From: a virus
Strand: one strand, 5' to 3'
DNA: 23,684 bases
Virus record (IMG/VR): IMGVR_UViG_3300025736_000208
Coordinates: 1-23,684 of that record
Part shown: positions 1 to 7,583 of the stretch, piece after piece
Layout of the letters: each line of letters begins with the position of its first letter
How positions within the stretch are numbered: the first letter of the stretch is position 1
Notes under the pieces: generated by a model
The model's input: the letters and a program-made list of their open reading frames with translations, nothing else
What the model was told of the DNA's origin: nothing
Database searches by the model: none
Made by a program: the position numbers and the translations under genes

Positions 1-192
1 CCCGTCGTCAACAATGGTTTCACCTGCACTAAATTGCAGATCTTCAGTTATAACAGTACCATAGGCAAGTTCCCCCGATGTTATTTTCCAAGGCATCATA
101 CGTATTGCAATCAAGGCCCCGCCATCGAAAGTCATAGTTAAACCAGTGGCATTAATCATTCGTAACCGCCAATATTTCCCTAACATCTTCAT
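1..192 (-). CDS. Partial small structural-cluster protein (3' end outside window)
   Basis: The reading frame is open from the ATG at 192 to the window edge, giving 64 residues of a longer protein that begins MKMLGKYWRLRMINATG. The start overlaps the stop of the preceding gene as ATGA, which implies translational coupling. The visible part is beta-rich, with the local pattern WRLRMINATG followed by IRMMPWKITSGELAYGT. Short proteins with a similar N-terminus (N-T/S-G, then a P-W-K step and a G-x-L-x-Y-G motif) occur in phage tail gene clusters, but this is remembered similarity and not a search. It is the most distal gene seen in the leftward virion operon. Function unknown; probably a virion or assembly component. 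Confidence 0.7.
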   Translation of the reverse strand, partial: MKMLGKYWRLRMINATGLTMTFDGGALIAIRMMPWKITSGELAYGTVITEDLQFSAGETIVDDG

Positions 193-491
193 TGTAGATC
201 ACTCCTTTCTGAAAGATAAACATGTAAGTTTGTTTTATAAGCACAAACAACTAAAGCTTCGGCATTATTTTCTGGCAAATCAGCTAAGATCATATCGCCT
301 AACTCTACAGCCATAGATTCAATAGCTGGGGTGTTATCACCCGTGACCCACTTAATAACTTCCTTGCTTATAATTGAGCCTGTTACATCATCTGTGCGAG
401 TAGCTGACATTCTAAGTTTGCGGGATATTTCTTCATCTTCAACGACTTTACGTTGAAGTACTTCAATATTGTCCTTAAATCCTATTGCCAT
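189..491 (-). CDS. Hypothetical protein, 100 aa, virion operon
   Basis: The 100-residue protein is preceded by a strong AAGGAG site that overlaps the stop region of the fibre gene upstream. Its stop overlaps the next start by four bases. The sequence is mixed alpha/beta and acidic, with no signal peptide, membrane segment or cysteine cluster; the N-terminus (MAIGFKDNIEVLQRKVV) looks helical. I do not recognise the family. Position after the fibre genes and coupling to the next gene suggest a small tail or assembly protein, which is inference only. Confidence 0.75.
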   Translation of the reverse strand: MAIGFKDNIEVLQRKVVEDEEISRKLRMSATRTDDVTGSIISKEVIKWVTGDNTPAIESMAVELGDMILADLPENNAEALVVCAYKTNLHVYLSERSDLQ

Positions 492-502
492 AAGTTTACT
501 CC

Positions 503-2335
503 TTAAGAAGTTGGTTCATAATAAAATACTGTTATATTAACCCAGTCGATGTCTGTAGCTGGAATGTCAAGCATGATAATCTGGCCGGCTGCGATAGTCG
601 CATAAGTTATAGTCGAGTCAGTAACTTCGCCGTCATTGCCATTTGTATAAGCTGTTGAATTGATCGACGGGTTAGCTCCGTTTATCGTATCGAAGTCATC
701 CCAATTCTCAACGTCAATGGTATAATTACTGTCAGTCCCGACAACCATGTGAACCTCAGTAATTACTATACCGTGTGGGAACTCTGTAGCAGTGATCGGT
801 TTCATTGGAATAACATCATTTACCGCGTCAGGTGCTATGAAAGTCGCTGCGAACGAACGAATCATCTTACCAATGACAATATCAGTAGAAGCCGCAAGTT
901 CCGTATGAGCAGAACCCATTTGAACTACCAACGACCCATCAGTAAAGTCAACCTCAACTTCACCGTCAACATCAGGAGCAGCCGGGGATGCTTGCGGTAG
1001 CTCCAGGTCTGCCCCGCCAAAGTCGTGATTATTAGTGTAGACGTCCCCGTCAGCTTCGGCAAAATCTGAAACATCTGCGATCAACGCTTCAAGCTCTGAC
1101 TTTGCATCAACCTCAACAGTAGTGTTCGCACCGGAAATTCCGATCAGCCCGGTAAAAGTACTTATGTCAAGTTGTAACCCGCCCCATTCATGTTCGATAG
1201 TTCCAGCGTCAAAGAAAGCGGTTGCGCTATCGCCTGACGTAGCGACTGTGTTATCGCCTGTATTACCGCCTGTGTTTGTCCCTGAACTTGTCCCTGAGAA
1301 TGAGGACGCACCCCCGCCGATAGTCAAGACTGAATCGTTGCCGGCGTCCGCTGTAAGCGTAAGCGTTCCTGTATTGACTGTTAGGGCTGTTGTGAGAGTT
1401 GCGTTTGTTACCGTGTCCGCATTGCCTATCAAATCGCCTTTAAACTCAACAGCGGTAATGTCATATAAGCTATTCCCTGCATCCCAATCCGCAGTAAGCG
1501 AAACGGAACCATCTGCAAGTAAATCGCCAGCACCAGCCGGAGTTGCCCATGTGTTATCACCACGCCAGAAGGTTGTTCCACTTGCCAAAGTTCCAGTGTT
1601 CATCATTCCGGCAGTAACGGCTATTTCGGACGCTCCACCATCTTCCAGGAACGATTGCACGATAGTCGCAGTATTGCCTACGCTCGTAACCTCTCCGGTA
1701 AGATTAGCGTTTGTCGTGACTGTGTCTGCGTTGCCCGTCAATGTTCCGACAAAACTTGTCGCTGTCAGGATATTTATCGTGCCTATATCCAGGCTTGCAT
1801 CAAGAACCAAAGCCTTAGATGCCGCCGCCGTACCCGCTGTAATGCCGTCAAGCTGTTCAAGATCGGTTTCTGACATACTTGCCGCCCCTATAACGAATAG
1901 CGAGCCGGCAGTGATATCGCCGTCAGAGGTTATATTCCCTATCCCCGTCATTATGCCTGTTACTCCAATATCCCAGTCAGAACTATCAATTGCGATGGTC
2001 TGTCCATTATTGCCGAATGTCATCGCCGTAGTACCAACAAGGCTTTGACTTGTGCCAAGGTTGATACCTGCCGAAAACGTACCAAGTGAATCCCATGTAA
2101 CCGCGTCCGCCTTATTAACCAACGATTCATCAGCGACGATTGTGTCAAGTTTGAGGAACGTATCTATAATATCAAATAGATTCAACGCTGTAATCTGTGA
2201 ACTCGTACCGCCATCGACGATATAGAAAATGTCCGTACCTTGTATGTCAGTGGTCGCAGGCAAGTCAGTCGTCTTTGTATTCGCCGCAAAAGCAACCGCC
2301 GAAAGCAGTAAGAGTATTACAATTAGTTTTTTCAT
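503..2335 (-). CDS. Secreted-type tail fibre-like repeat protein
   Basis: This 610-residue protein starts with a textbook signal peptide: MKK, a hydrophobic run (LIVILLLLSAVAFA), then a likely cleavage after AFA. The rest is Gly/Thr/Ala/Asn-rich, low in Lys, Arg and Cys, and predicted all-beta. It carries imperfect repeats: SFVGTLTGNADTVTTNANLT near residue 195 and EFKGDLIGNADTVTNATLTT near residue 300. Such GNADTVT-type repeats are common in phage fibre and appendage proteins. The C-terminal 120 residues (from about FAATFIAPDAVNDVIPM) look like a separate globular beta domain. It follows another fibre-like gene by one base. A fibre or tail-surface protein is the best reading; a host-exported adhesin-like moron is the alternative because of the signal peptide. 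Confidence 0.8.
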   Translation of the reverse strand: MKKLIVILLLLSAVAFAANTKTTDLPATTDIQGTDIFYIVDGGTSSQITALNLFDIIDTFLKLDTIVADESLVNKADAVTWDSLGTFSAGINLGTSQSLVGTTAMTFGNNGQTIAIDSSDWDIGVTGIMTGIGNITSDGDITAGSLFVIGAASMSETDLEQLDGITAGTAAASKALVLDASLDIGTINILTATSFVGTLTGNADTVTTNANLTGEVTSVGNTATIVQSFLEDGGASEIAVTAGMMNTGTLASGTTFWRGDNTWATPAGAGDLLADGSVSLTADWDAGNSLYDITAVEFKGDLIGNADTVTNATLTTALTVNTGTLTLTADAGNDSVLTIGGGASSFSGTSSGTNTGGNTGDNTVATSGDSATAFFDAGTIEHEWGGLQLDISTFTGLIGISGANTTVEVDAKSELEALIADVSDFAEADGDVYTNNHDFGGADLELPQASPAAPDVDGEVEVDFTDGSLVVQMGSAHTELAASTDIVIGKMIRSFAATFIAPDAVNDVIPMKPITATEFPHGIVITEVHMVVGTDSNYTIDVENWDDFDTINGANPSINSTAYTNGNDGEVTDSTITYATIAAGQIIMLDIPATDIDWVNITVFYYEPTS

Positions 2336-2336
2336 T

Positions 2337-3026
2337 TTAAATCTCCAAAATCAAATAACTGCTGCCATCTTCGAGTAAAAGGAAATCGCCGGTTTCAAGC
2401 AGCAAGTAAGTATCTACGGTTGACCATGTTGATATTGCGGTTCTTTTCCATACATCATCAGCAATGCAAACATACATATAATTACTATCCCATGTTATAG
2501 TCCCTGTCGTTCCGGTAGAGGTTGGCGAAGCAGGTGCATCACTTGTAACGATGATTGTGTTTGTCGTGGTAATACCACCAATAGTAATGTTTCCGGTGGA
2601 AGTATAGTCGCCAGTTCCGGTTATATTCCCCATTGCAGTGATATTGCCGCCCGTTAAAGACATAGTTCTGTCTGTGAACGTCCCGCCTGTGATTGTGCCA
2701 CTGGAGGTTAAATTCGTAGCGTAAAGTGTATCAATGAGAAACGTCAGATCAGCATCATCGCTAAGGAGTCCATCTGCACCTGCGAAAATTACACTTGTTA
2801 TCGTAAGGAGCGATACGGTTATGCTATCTGTGGTTAAACTATCTACATCAAGATCACCAGCGTTAAGAATATCATAATTGTTCATATCAAGATCACCCTG
2901 CATGGGATACGATCCTATTATTTTAAGGTTTTTTTTCAGGCTACTTCTCAGGGTGTAATTAGTACCAGACGTGTCCGCTGAAGCAGAAGCAGCAAGAAGC
3001 AATAATATTAAGAGTATCTTTTTCAT
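2337..3026 (-). CDS. Secreted-type short tail fibre-like protein
   Basis: I place the start at the ATG at 3026 (229 aa), because the codon before it is TTG and the ATG overlaps the upstream stop as TGATG. The N-terminus is a signal peptide (MKKILLILLLLAASASA, likely cut before DTSG). The body is beta-rich, with short Gly/Thr/Asn repeats such as LTGGNITAMGNITGTGDYTS. Near the C-terminus is GTITWDSNYMYVCIADDVWK, a pattern often seen at the ends of phage fibre and tip proteins. It sits between the tail adaptor and the larger fibre gene, so an accessory fibre or tail-surface role is likely. Confidence 0.75.
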   Translation of the reverse strand: MKKILLILLLLAASASADTSGTNYTLRSSLKKNLKIIGSYPMQGDLDMNNYDILNAGDLDVDSLTTDSITVSLLTITSVIFAGADGLLSDDADLTFLIDTLYATNLTSSGTITGGTFTDRTMSLTGGNITAMGNITGTGDYTSTGNITIGGITTTNTIIVTSDAPASPTSTGTTGTITWDSNYMYVCIADDVWKRTAISTWSTVDTYLLLETGDFLLLEDGSSYLILEI

Positions 3027-3877
3027 CAATATTCCAGACCGTCTATTTCATTGTGCGCACCAAAGGCCCAATCGTTATTGGATTCATCTTCGTAATAAAA
3101 ACTATCGCCGTTCTTTTCTCTCGCAGTCAGGTAGGCATCGTTAAATTCTATTTCAGACTTCGCCTCTCGTTTCTGGTTTTCTGTGATATTCGGTGCCAGG
3201 ATATAAGCCAGTCTTGCAGATATAAGTCTATGAAACCATACAGGCATTTCGGTTACATCGCTGACAGATGCACTTCCCTCATATCCAATCCACTTATTGT
3301 ATCTGAGATATGCGTCAACCTGGTTAGTAAAGATGACCTGCCCTTCTGGTGCGTATCGAAAGTTTACCCTGTCACATCCAAGGTCACTGTTTTTTAATAG
3401 ATAGAGCAGGTCAGTAGGTCTTTTGAATCCGTACATCCATGAACCATGCTCTAAGTCGTCGGTATCGTCAGGGTAGCCCGTTGCAGTATCGATAGAGTTT
3501 GTGCCGTCTCTTATTACCTCACCGTCTGTCCAGTCGCCTGATGGTTCTGTTACGAGATATACGGTAGGCGATAGAGCCTCAACAACAGTACAGGTGACTG
3601 TGCTTGAATCACCTGTAAGCGTAGCTCCTTGGACCCACGCTGCCGGGGCCGGAGTGGTATCGACAGTAAGTTTATAAACCTGCGTCAAATCCTCAAACTT
3701 CACCCGTTTTCTGCTAAAGAACCAGTCCTCCGCCAATAACTCTTTTACAACGCCCTCGAAAATCGCGGCTACCTTTACGGCGTTCGGCTTCTTGGATGTC
3801 AGGGACTCTATGACGCTTTCGCCTATGATCAATAATCCGATGTTTGCTATTGCAGTTTTGTCGGTTGCGTTTGACAT
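3026..3877 (-). CDS. Tail adaptor, T7 gp11-like (tail tubular protein A family)
   Basis: The 283-residue protein has the layout of podovirus adaptor (gatekeeper) proteins, which attach to the portal and start the short tail. The N-terminal helical segment (ANIGLLIIGESVIESL, then a helix up to LLAEDWFFSRKRVKFEDL) resembles T7 gp11. So does the C-terminal helical part (EMPVWFHRLISARLAYILAP followed by an Asp/Glu-rich tail). About residues 78-140 look like an inserted small beta domain containing GATLTGDSSTVTCTVV and GDWTDGEVIRDG, which typical gp11 proteins of about 200 aa lack. A similar domain occurs in the neighbouring 278-aa protein. There is no signal peptide, unlike its neighbours. Family assignment rests on pattern recognition. 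Confidence 0.7.
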   Translation of the reverse strand: MSNATDKTAIANIGLLIIGESVIESLTSKKPNAVKVAAIFEGVVKELLAEDWFFSRKRVKFEDLTQVYKLTVDTTPAPAAWVQGATLTGDSSTVTCTVVEALSPTVYLVTEPSGDWTDGEVIRDGTNSIDTATGYPDDTDDLEHGSWMYGFKRPTDLLYLLKNSDLGCDRVNFRYAPEGQVIFTNQVDAYLRYNKWIGYEGSASVSDVTEMPVWFHRLISARLAYILAPNITENQKREAKSEIEFNDAYLTAREKNGDSFYYEDESNNDWAFGAHNEIDGLEY

Positions 3878-3879
3878 AA

Positions 3880-4716
3880 TTAGAAACCTTTGATAAGAAG
3901 CTTGCTATCAACACTGCTTGTCGTTGTTACGATAACCATGAAATCTGCGCCCTTGATGTCGATCTCTGCTTCTGCGTTTGTATTGTCGGCAGGGCTAACC
4001 GCTGTCACCCAGATTCCCGTCTTTGCTGTTATGACAAGCGTGTCGGCGAACTCGAAGTCTATTAGGTCTGAGGCGGCATGAGTATAGGCATCTGGCGTTT
4101 TAACACTATTGCCTTTCAGAATACTTATCGTTTCCGAATCACCAAAAGTACCATTAGCAGATCGATACGTAATAGTACCCGCTGCGGTTCCTGCCGCCCA
4201 TGTTCCGCTTGACAAATCCGATATTGCAACAATGACCGCAGTTTTACCGCTTGAGTTGCCTCTTATAGTATCGCCGACCTGGGGAACGTATGTCCCGCCA
4301 CTGGTGAAGGTTATCTGATCGTAGATAGTCTGTTGGGTCCCTAGTGTCCAAGCTAATTGACCAGCATGGCTCAACTCGCAATCATCACCGTTGCCCAAAG
4401 TACCTAAGTATATTTGGTGGATAACCGATCCGCCGTCTGTTATGCCGATGCCTCGAAGCCTTACGGCGTTCCACTTTGGAGGGATCTGGAATATGGATAT
4501 TTGATCCTCTTCGTTTGCATTAGCGGCAATCAGTAAATCGACTAAATTTTTAGTACGCTCAGTAATACTGAGAGCATCAGTCTGGGTAGATGCCGAAGTC
4601 TCAGACTCCGCTATTTGCCATACTGCCTGCGTTGTTTCCAGAACTTCGCCGGTTGCGCCGTATACACTGACCGCTGAAAACGTAACCATTAAAATTAAAA
4701 GAATCATTTTCTTCAT
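3880..4716 (-). CDS. Secreted-type structural protein, 278 aa
   Basis: An AAGGAG site precedes the ATG. The protein begins with a signal peptide (MKKMILLILMVTFSAVSVYG, likely cut before ATGE). The mature part has an N-terminal region containing PPKWNAVRLRGIGITDGGS. Then comes a beta insertion at about residues 140-200 with VPQVGDTIRGNSSGKTAVIV, SGTWAAGTAAG and GTFGDSETISI. This VGDTI...SGTWAxGTAAG module recurs in phage structural proteins and resembles the insertion in the adjacent adaptor. The last part (ADFMVIVTTTSSVDSKLLIKGF) is beta-rich. It lies between the beta-helix protein and the tail adaptor, which fits a head or tail surface protein. No enzymatic motif seen. Confidence 0.7.
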   Translation of the reverse strand: MKKMILLILMVTFSAVSVYGATGEVLETTQAVWQIAESETSASTQTDALSITERTKNLVDLLIAANANEEDQISIFQIPPKWNAVRLRGIGITDGGSVIHQIYLGTLGNGDDCELSHAGQLAWTLGTQQTIYDQITFTSGGTYVPQVGDTIRGNSSGKTAVIVAISDLSSGTWAAGTAAGTITYRSANGTFGDSETISILKGNSVKTPDAYTHAASDLIDFEFADTLVITAKTGIWVTAVSPADNTNAEAEIDIKGADFMVIVTTTSSVDSKLLIKGF

Positions 4717-4734
4717 TTGAGTTCTCCTTAAATA

Positions 4735-4760
4735 TGGGGTGAGCCGTTAAGCCCACCCCG
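4735..4760 (-). promoter_or_regulatory. RNA hairpin between beta-helix gene and 278-aa gene
   Basis: Positions 4736-4744 and 4751-4759 form a 9-bp stem with a 6-nt loop. Read as the minus-strand transcript the single non-Watson-Crick position is a G-U pair, whereas on the plus strand it would be A-C. It lies seven bases past the stop of the upstream gene and ahead of the SD of the next. There is no U-run after it, so an mRNA processing or stability element is more likely than a terminator. Confidence 0.5.
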
Positions 4761-4766
4761 TTAAAA

Positions 4767-5768
4767 TCAGTCACTATCGATAGCGGGATTGATAACGCCA
4801 CTTGCGCCAGGAGCACCAGTGTCATAATTCTCCCAACAGTACATTGCGTCATCGTTGATAACGGTTAGCAATATCGTAGTTGTACTACCTGCGAAGTTGT
4901 GAGCATAAATGCCAGTTGTATCAGCCTTTAGCGTAACAGCAGCAACCGCAGCCGTGGTAACGAATATATTGTCTGTTACCGTCAAGTTTACTGAGAGAGC
5001 GGCAGAAGCGAGTAAAGCCCCGGCAGAATAAGTCCCATACGCTGTATTACCGGCAATAACAGAGTTGTCAGACCCGCCAGCCAATACAATGGCATTTGCA
5101 CATCCACCAGCCGCAACCGTAGAGAATTTGTTATTGACTATGGTGATATTGTCACAATTAGCCGTAACATTTATACCGATCACAAGCTCTAAGGCTACAG
5201 CCCCGTCCGTGAATATGCAGTTGTCAACCACAAGCCCATCAGCGTCTGCCGTAGGGTCGACCCCCTCGGCAACGTCCGCTAATGCAGAAATTATCTTCAA
5301 GTTGCTCAGGCGGACATTTGCAGCCGTTACGGAAATCTTGGCGGTGACCAATGTTCCAAGAGAAATTGTTGGAATCTGGCTACCATTGCCAATACCGATA
5401 ATTGAAATTCCAGCAATATCACAAACAAGACCAGTTGCACTTGCTACTGTTTCAGCGTGACCTGGAGCGACATAAATATAATCGCCCCTGCTTGCAGTAC
5501 AGAGACCAACACCGGCATCTATTGTAGTAACAGCGTTAGTCCAACTTGAACCTGAGCTATCACCGCCAGTCGCTACACCGCTGTCAACATAGAATTTGCT
5601 ACCAGTACCGATAGAGCCGCCTTCCATGTCTTCAGCCCACGCTCTAAGCGTATTTCCGGGCAGGTTGGAGTAAGTTTCCTGACTCCACCACTTAATATCA
5701 AATGCAGACGCGCCAAAAACGCTCACAGTCAGCATCATCACAATTAAAAAAACAATAAACTTTTTCAT
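4767..5768 (-). CDS. Secreted-type parallel beta-helix protein
   Basis: I use the ATG at 5768 (333 aa), six bases after a GAGGTG SD; the codon at 5777 is a GTG that forms part of that site. A signal peptide (MKKFIVFLIVMMLTVSVFGASA) precedes FDIKWWSQETY. The segment GGDSSGSSWTNAVTTIDAGV, then DYIYVAPGHAETV, is the typical entrance of right-handed beta-helix (pectate-lyase-like) proteins. It is followed by repeating coils such as ISVTAANVRLSNLKIISA, LVVDNCIFTDGAVALE, ITIVNNKFSTVAAGG and LTVTDNIFVTTAAVA. No catalytic residues can be assigned. Known roles of this fold in phages are tailspikes, depolymerases or head fibres. Its place directly after the capsid cement gene makes a head-fibre or spike role plausible. 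Confidence 0.75.
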   Translation of the reverse strand: MKKFIVFLIVMMLTVSVFGASAFDIKWWSQETYSNLPGNTLRAWAEDMEGGSIGTGSKFYVDSGVATGGDSSGSSWTNAVTTIDAGVGLCTASRGDYIYVAPGHAETVASATGLVCDIAGISIIGIGNGSQIPTISLGTLVTAKISVTAANVRLSNLKIISALADVAEGVDPTADADGLVVDNCIFTDGAVALELVIGINVTANCDNITIVNNKFSTVAAGGCANAIVLAGGSDNSVIAGNTAYGTYSAGALLASAALSVNLTVTDNIFVTTAAVAAVTLKADTTGIYAHNFAGSTTTILLTVINDDAMYCWENYDTGAPGASGVINPAIDSD

Positions 5769-5803
5769 TATATACACCTCATAAACTTAAGGATTACTTA
5801 TTA

Positions 5804-5832
5804 GGTGGTGAGCGACCGATTCGCCCACCACC
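5804..5832 (-). promoter_or_regulatory. RNA hairpin downstream of capsid cement gene
   Basis: Positions 5804-5814 pair with 5822-5832 in an 11-bp stem with a 7-nt loop. On the minus-strand transcript every position pairs, with one G-U. It lies between the cement gene stop and the beta-helix gene, and shares the stem core GGTGGGC/GCTCACC with the hairpin at 4736-4759. No U-run follows it, so a processing or stabilising element or weak attenuator is more likely than a strong terminator. Confidence 0.5.
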
Positions 5833-5857
5833 AGGGCAAAAAAGAAAACGATAAAAC

Positions 5858-6313
5858 TTACCTTGAAGGAAGTTTCTGAAGCGTGCCATTCTCTGTCAAG
5901 GGTGCTATGCTAAAGTGTGCGTCAACCGTGTTGCCGGTTGTTATCGTGGTGCTATGAGCTTTATACCACAAACCGACGAACTTCTGCGTCAAAGTTGCAA
6001 GAACCTCAATGTTCTTAACACAGCCTGCGACCAACTCAGCCATTGATACAAATACCGTACCGAGGATAACTTCGTCGCCGGTTGTCATATCGGCGTTGTC
6101 GTTGGACAGAAGATCAACATACAACCCCGTAGCAACAATCTGATTAGCGTTTGGCGGGAACGTTAGGTTCACAATCGCTTTAAGCTGATCGTTTGTCAAT
6201 ATGGTATCGCCGCCAGACTTGGATAGTTCCATATCAAATACATTGTCACTCACTTCACCTGTGCTATCAAGTCCCCCAAGTGCTTGAGCATTACTAAATT
6301 CAATATCGTGCAT
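5858..6313 (-). CDS. Capsid cement (decoration) protein, Bbp16-like
   Basis: The 151-residue protein is encoded directly downstream of the major capsid gene and has an AAGGAG site. Its N-terminus (EFSNAQALGGLDSTGEVSDNVFDM) matches the pattern of Bbp16 of phage BPP-1, in which FS-x-x-QAL is followed by a stretch ending in an Asn-x-hydrophobic-Asp element. The body alternates beta strands (ATGLYVDLLSNDNADMTTG, VILGTVFVSMAEL) and closes with TGNTVDAHFSIAP. Bbp16-type proteins bind at capsid three-fold sites as dimers and stabilise the shell. Length agrees with the family (about 140 aa). Assignment is by remembered pattern and synteny. Confidence 0.7.
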   Translation of the reverse strand: MHDIEFSNAQALGGLDSTGEVSDNVFDMELSKSGGDTILTNDQLKAIVNLTFPPNANQIVATGLYVDLLSNDNADMTTGDEVILGTVFVSMAELVAGCVKNIEVLATLTQKFVGLWYKAHSTTITTGNTVDAHFSIAPLTENGTLQKLPSR

Positions 6314-6370
6314 TTTTAAACTCCTTAAATAAACTTATTTATGTTTCAACTACTGCCTACAAAGCAGTTA

Positions 6371-7399
6371 TTACTCAACCACTGCCTGGCTGTCGGTCAA
6401 GATTGTGTCGTCAACAATACGGATAGGTATCTGACTTTGGAAAGCTGTTACTTCCCTGCCGAATACTTCCATTGGAGACCACATGACGTTAGCCTTATCC
6501 AGGCCGTAAATTTCCATCTGTGTCTTGACGGTAGGATTAACGTAGATTCGCGTCCTGTTACGGTTGAACTTGCCATTGTTAAGCAGCTTGATCAGGTTCT
6601 GCGTGCCACCATCTTCAAACGACTTTGACGCTCCCTGAGTCGGGTTGATGTTACAAAGTCTTGCGATCTTGAGATTGTTTTCAACGCAAAGACCGGCGAA
6701 CGCTTTAAACTGGGCTACATAACCATAGAATTTGGCCGTAACATTGTCATCTTCGCCTATCACTTCTTTTCCCTTATCGCGGATAGACACACCAAACGGT
6801 GCATTTCTTGCATAACTACCTACTGGATAAAGCCCATAAGCTCCGCCGCTCATGTTTGTATTCCACTCAACTACCAGAACACTTGTTCCGACTCCTGCCG
6901 TATAGCCGTTGGACTGTACGTTGTTCAAGCCGGTAGGATTGAGAGCACTAAGCCTTTGAATCAGACCGTTCATGTTCTCACTACCATCATCCTGGTCGCC
7001 GTTGATAAACTCGTTGACTATATCTTCGCCGAGTTTGCGAACGTGACCTTCATCTTCCTGACGCAGCTTGAATCCTGGATTTGCGAGGGTGTCAATCTCG
7101 TCCTCATCGATCTCCCTGCGACGTTCCTGAAGCGTAACGTCTTCATATACGACCTGTTTGTTACGCTTGGAAGCGTTTACGCCTTTGTAAAAGATTCTTT
7201 TTGTGCTTGAGACCATTCCGGTATCACGCATAATCTTATGCTTGAGGCCCATATTGGCCTCCATGAACGGAACGTCCATAAAGAAATCGTCTACGTCTTC
7301 GTTCATTACACTGATGATGGGCAGGACGGTTTTGCCGTCCGAAGTTTCTTTGGCCCTATCTAGAAGTGTGTACTTGCTGTTAATGTATTTCGTTGTCAT
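6371..7399 (-). CDS. Major capsid protein, epsilon15 gp7 / BPP-1 Bbp17-like
   Basis: The 342-residue length fits epsilon15 gp7 (about 335 aa). The N-terminal segment TLLDRAKETSDGKTVLPIIS, then VPFMEANMGLKHKIMRDTGM, has the pattern of this HK97-fold subfamily. After it come VVYEDVTLQERRREIDEDEID and a long helix reaching VNEFINGDQDDGSENMNGL. GVSIRDKGKEV and FKAFAGLCVENNLKIARLCN form the later part. The scaffold is a separate gene upstream and the cement gene lies downstream, as in BPP-1. The gene ends in tandem TAA codons. The AGGGAG SD at 7408-7413 is buried in a long predicted hairpin of the leader, so capsid translation may be controlled by RNA structure. Confidence 0.85.
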   Translation of the reverse strand: MTTKYINSKYTLLDRAKETSDGKTVLPIISVMNEDVDDFFMDVPFMEANMGLKHKIMRDTGMVSSTKRIFYKGVNASKRNKQVVYEDVTLQERRREIDEDEIDTLANPGFKLRQEDEGHVRKLGEDIVNEFINGDQDDGSENMNGLIQRLSALNPTGLNNVQSNGYTAGVGTSVLVVEWNTNMSGGAYGLYPVGSYARNAPFGVSIRDKGKEVIGEDDNVTAKFYGYVAQFKAFAGLCVENNLKIARLCNINPTQGASKSFEDGGTQNLIKLLNNGKFNRNRTRIYVNPTVKTQMEIYGLDKANVMWSPMEVFGREVTAFQSQIPIRIVDDTILTDSQAVVE

Positions 7400-7583
7400 G
7401 CTGATAACTCCCTAAAATAAACAATATAAACTATTATTTTTCGGGAGTTATCCGCACTTTGCGGCTTCCCTGACACTTAGCGGTGGTTTACACCGGTCTG
7501 CCCTTTGCAGACTAAGCATCAGATCTCTTTCGAGGTTGTCTGAACAACTATTTTAAATCACTGAGTTACCCTTGCGGGTTCAG
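7400..7583 (-). promoter_or_regulatory. Highly structured RNA leader of the major capsid gene
   Basis: The leftward transcript between the Cys-rich gene and the capsid gene folds almost completely. In transcript order there is (1) CTGA/TCAG (7583-7580:7564-7561) around an ACCC-GCAA-GGGT tetraloop hairpin. (2) GTTGT/ACAAC (7548-7544:7539-7535). (3) A 3-bp GAAA-tetraloop hairpin (7534-7525). (4) An 11-bp helix 7522-7512:7480-7470 with two G-U pairs, closing a three-way junction with hairpins 7511-7507:7501-7497 and 7495-7491:7485-7481. (5) CCGC/GCGG (7464-7461:7455-7452). (6) A perfect 10-bp helix 7452-7443:7412-7403, plus 7 inner bp (7440-7434:7420-7414), that buries the SD. GGGA at 7470-7467 could instead pair with TCCC at 7446-7443 and free the SD. 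Confidence 0.7.

Noticed and set aside
1122-2048. Long plus-strand open frame opposite the large fibre gene
   Set aside because: It is the antisense shadow of a repeat-rich, low-stop gene; there is no SD at its start, the composition is Val/Pro/Ser-biased and neighbouring genes all run leftward.
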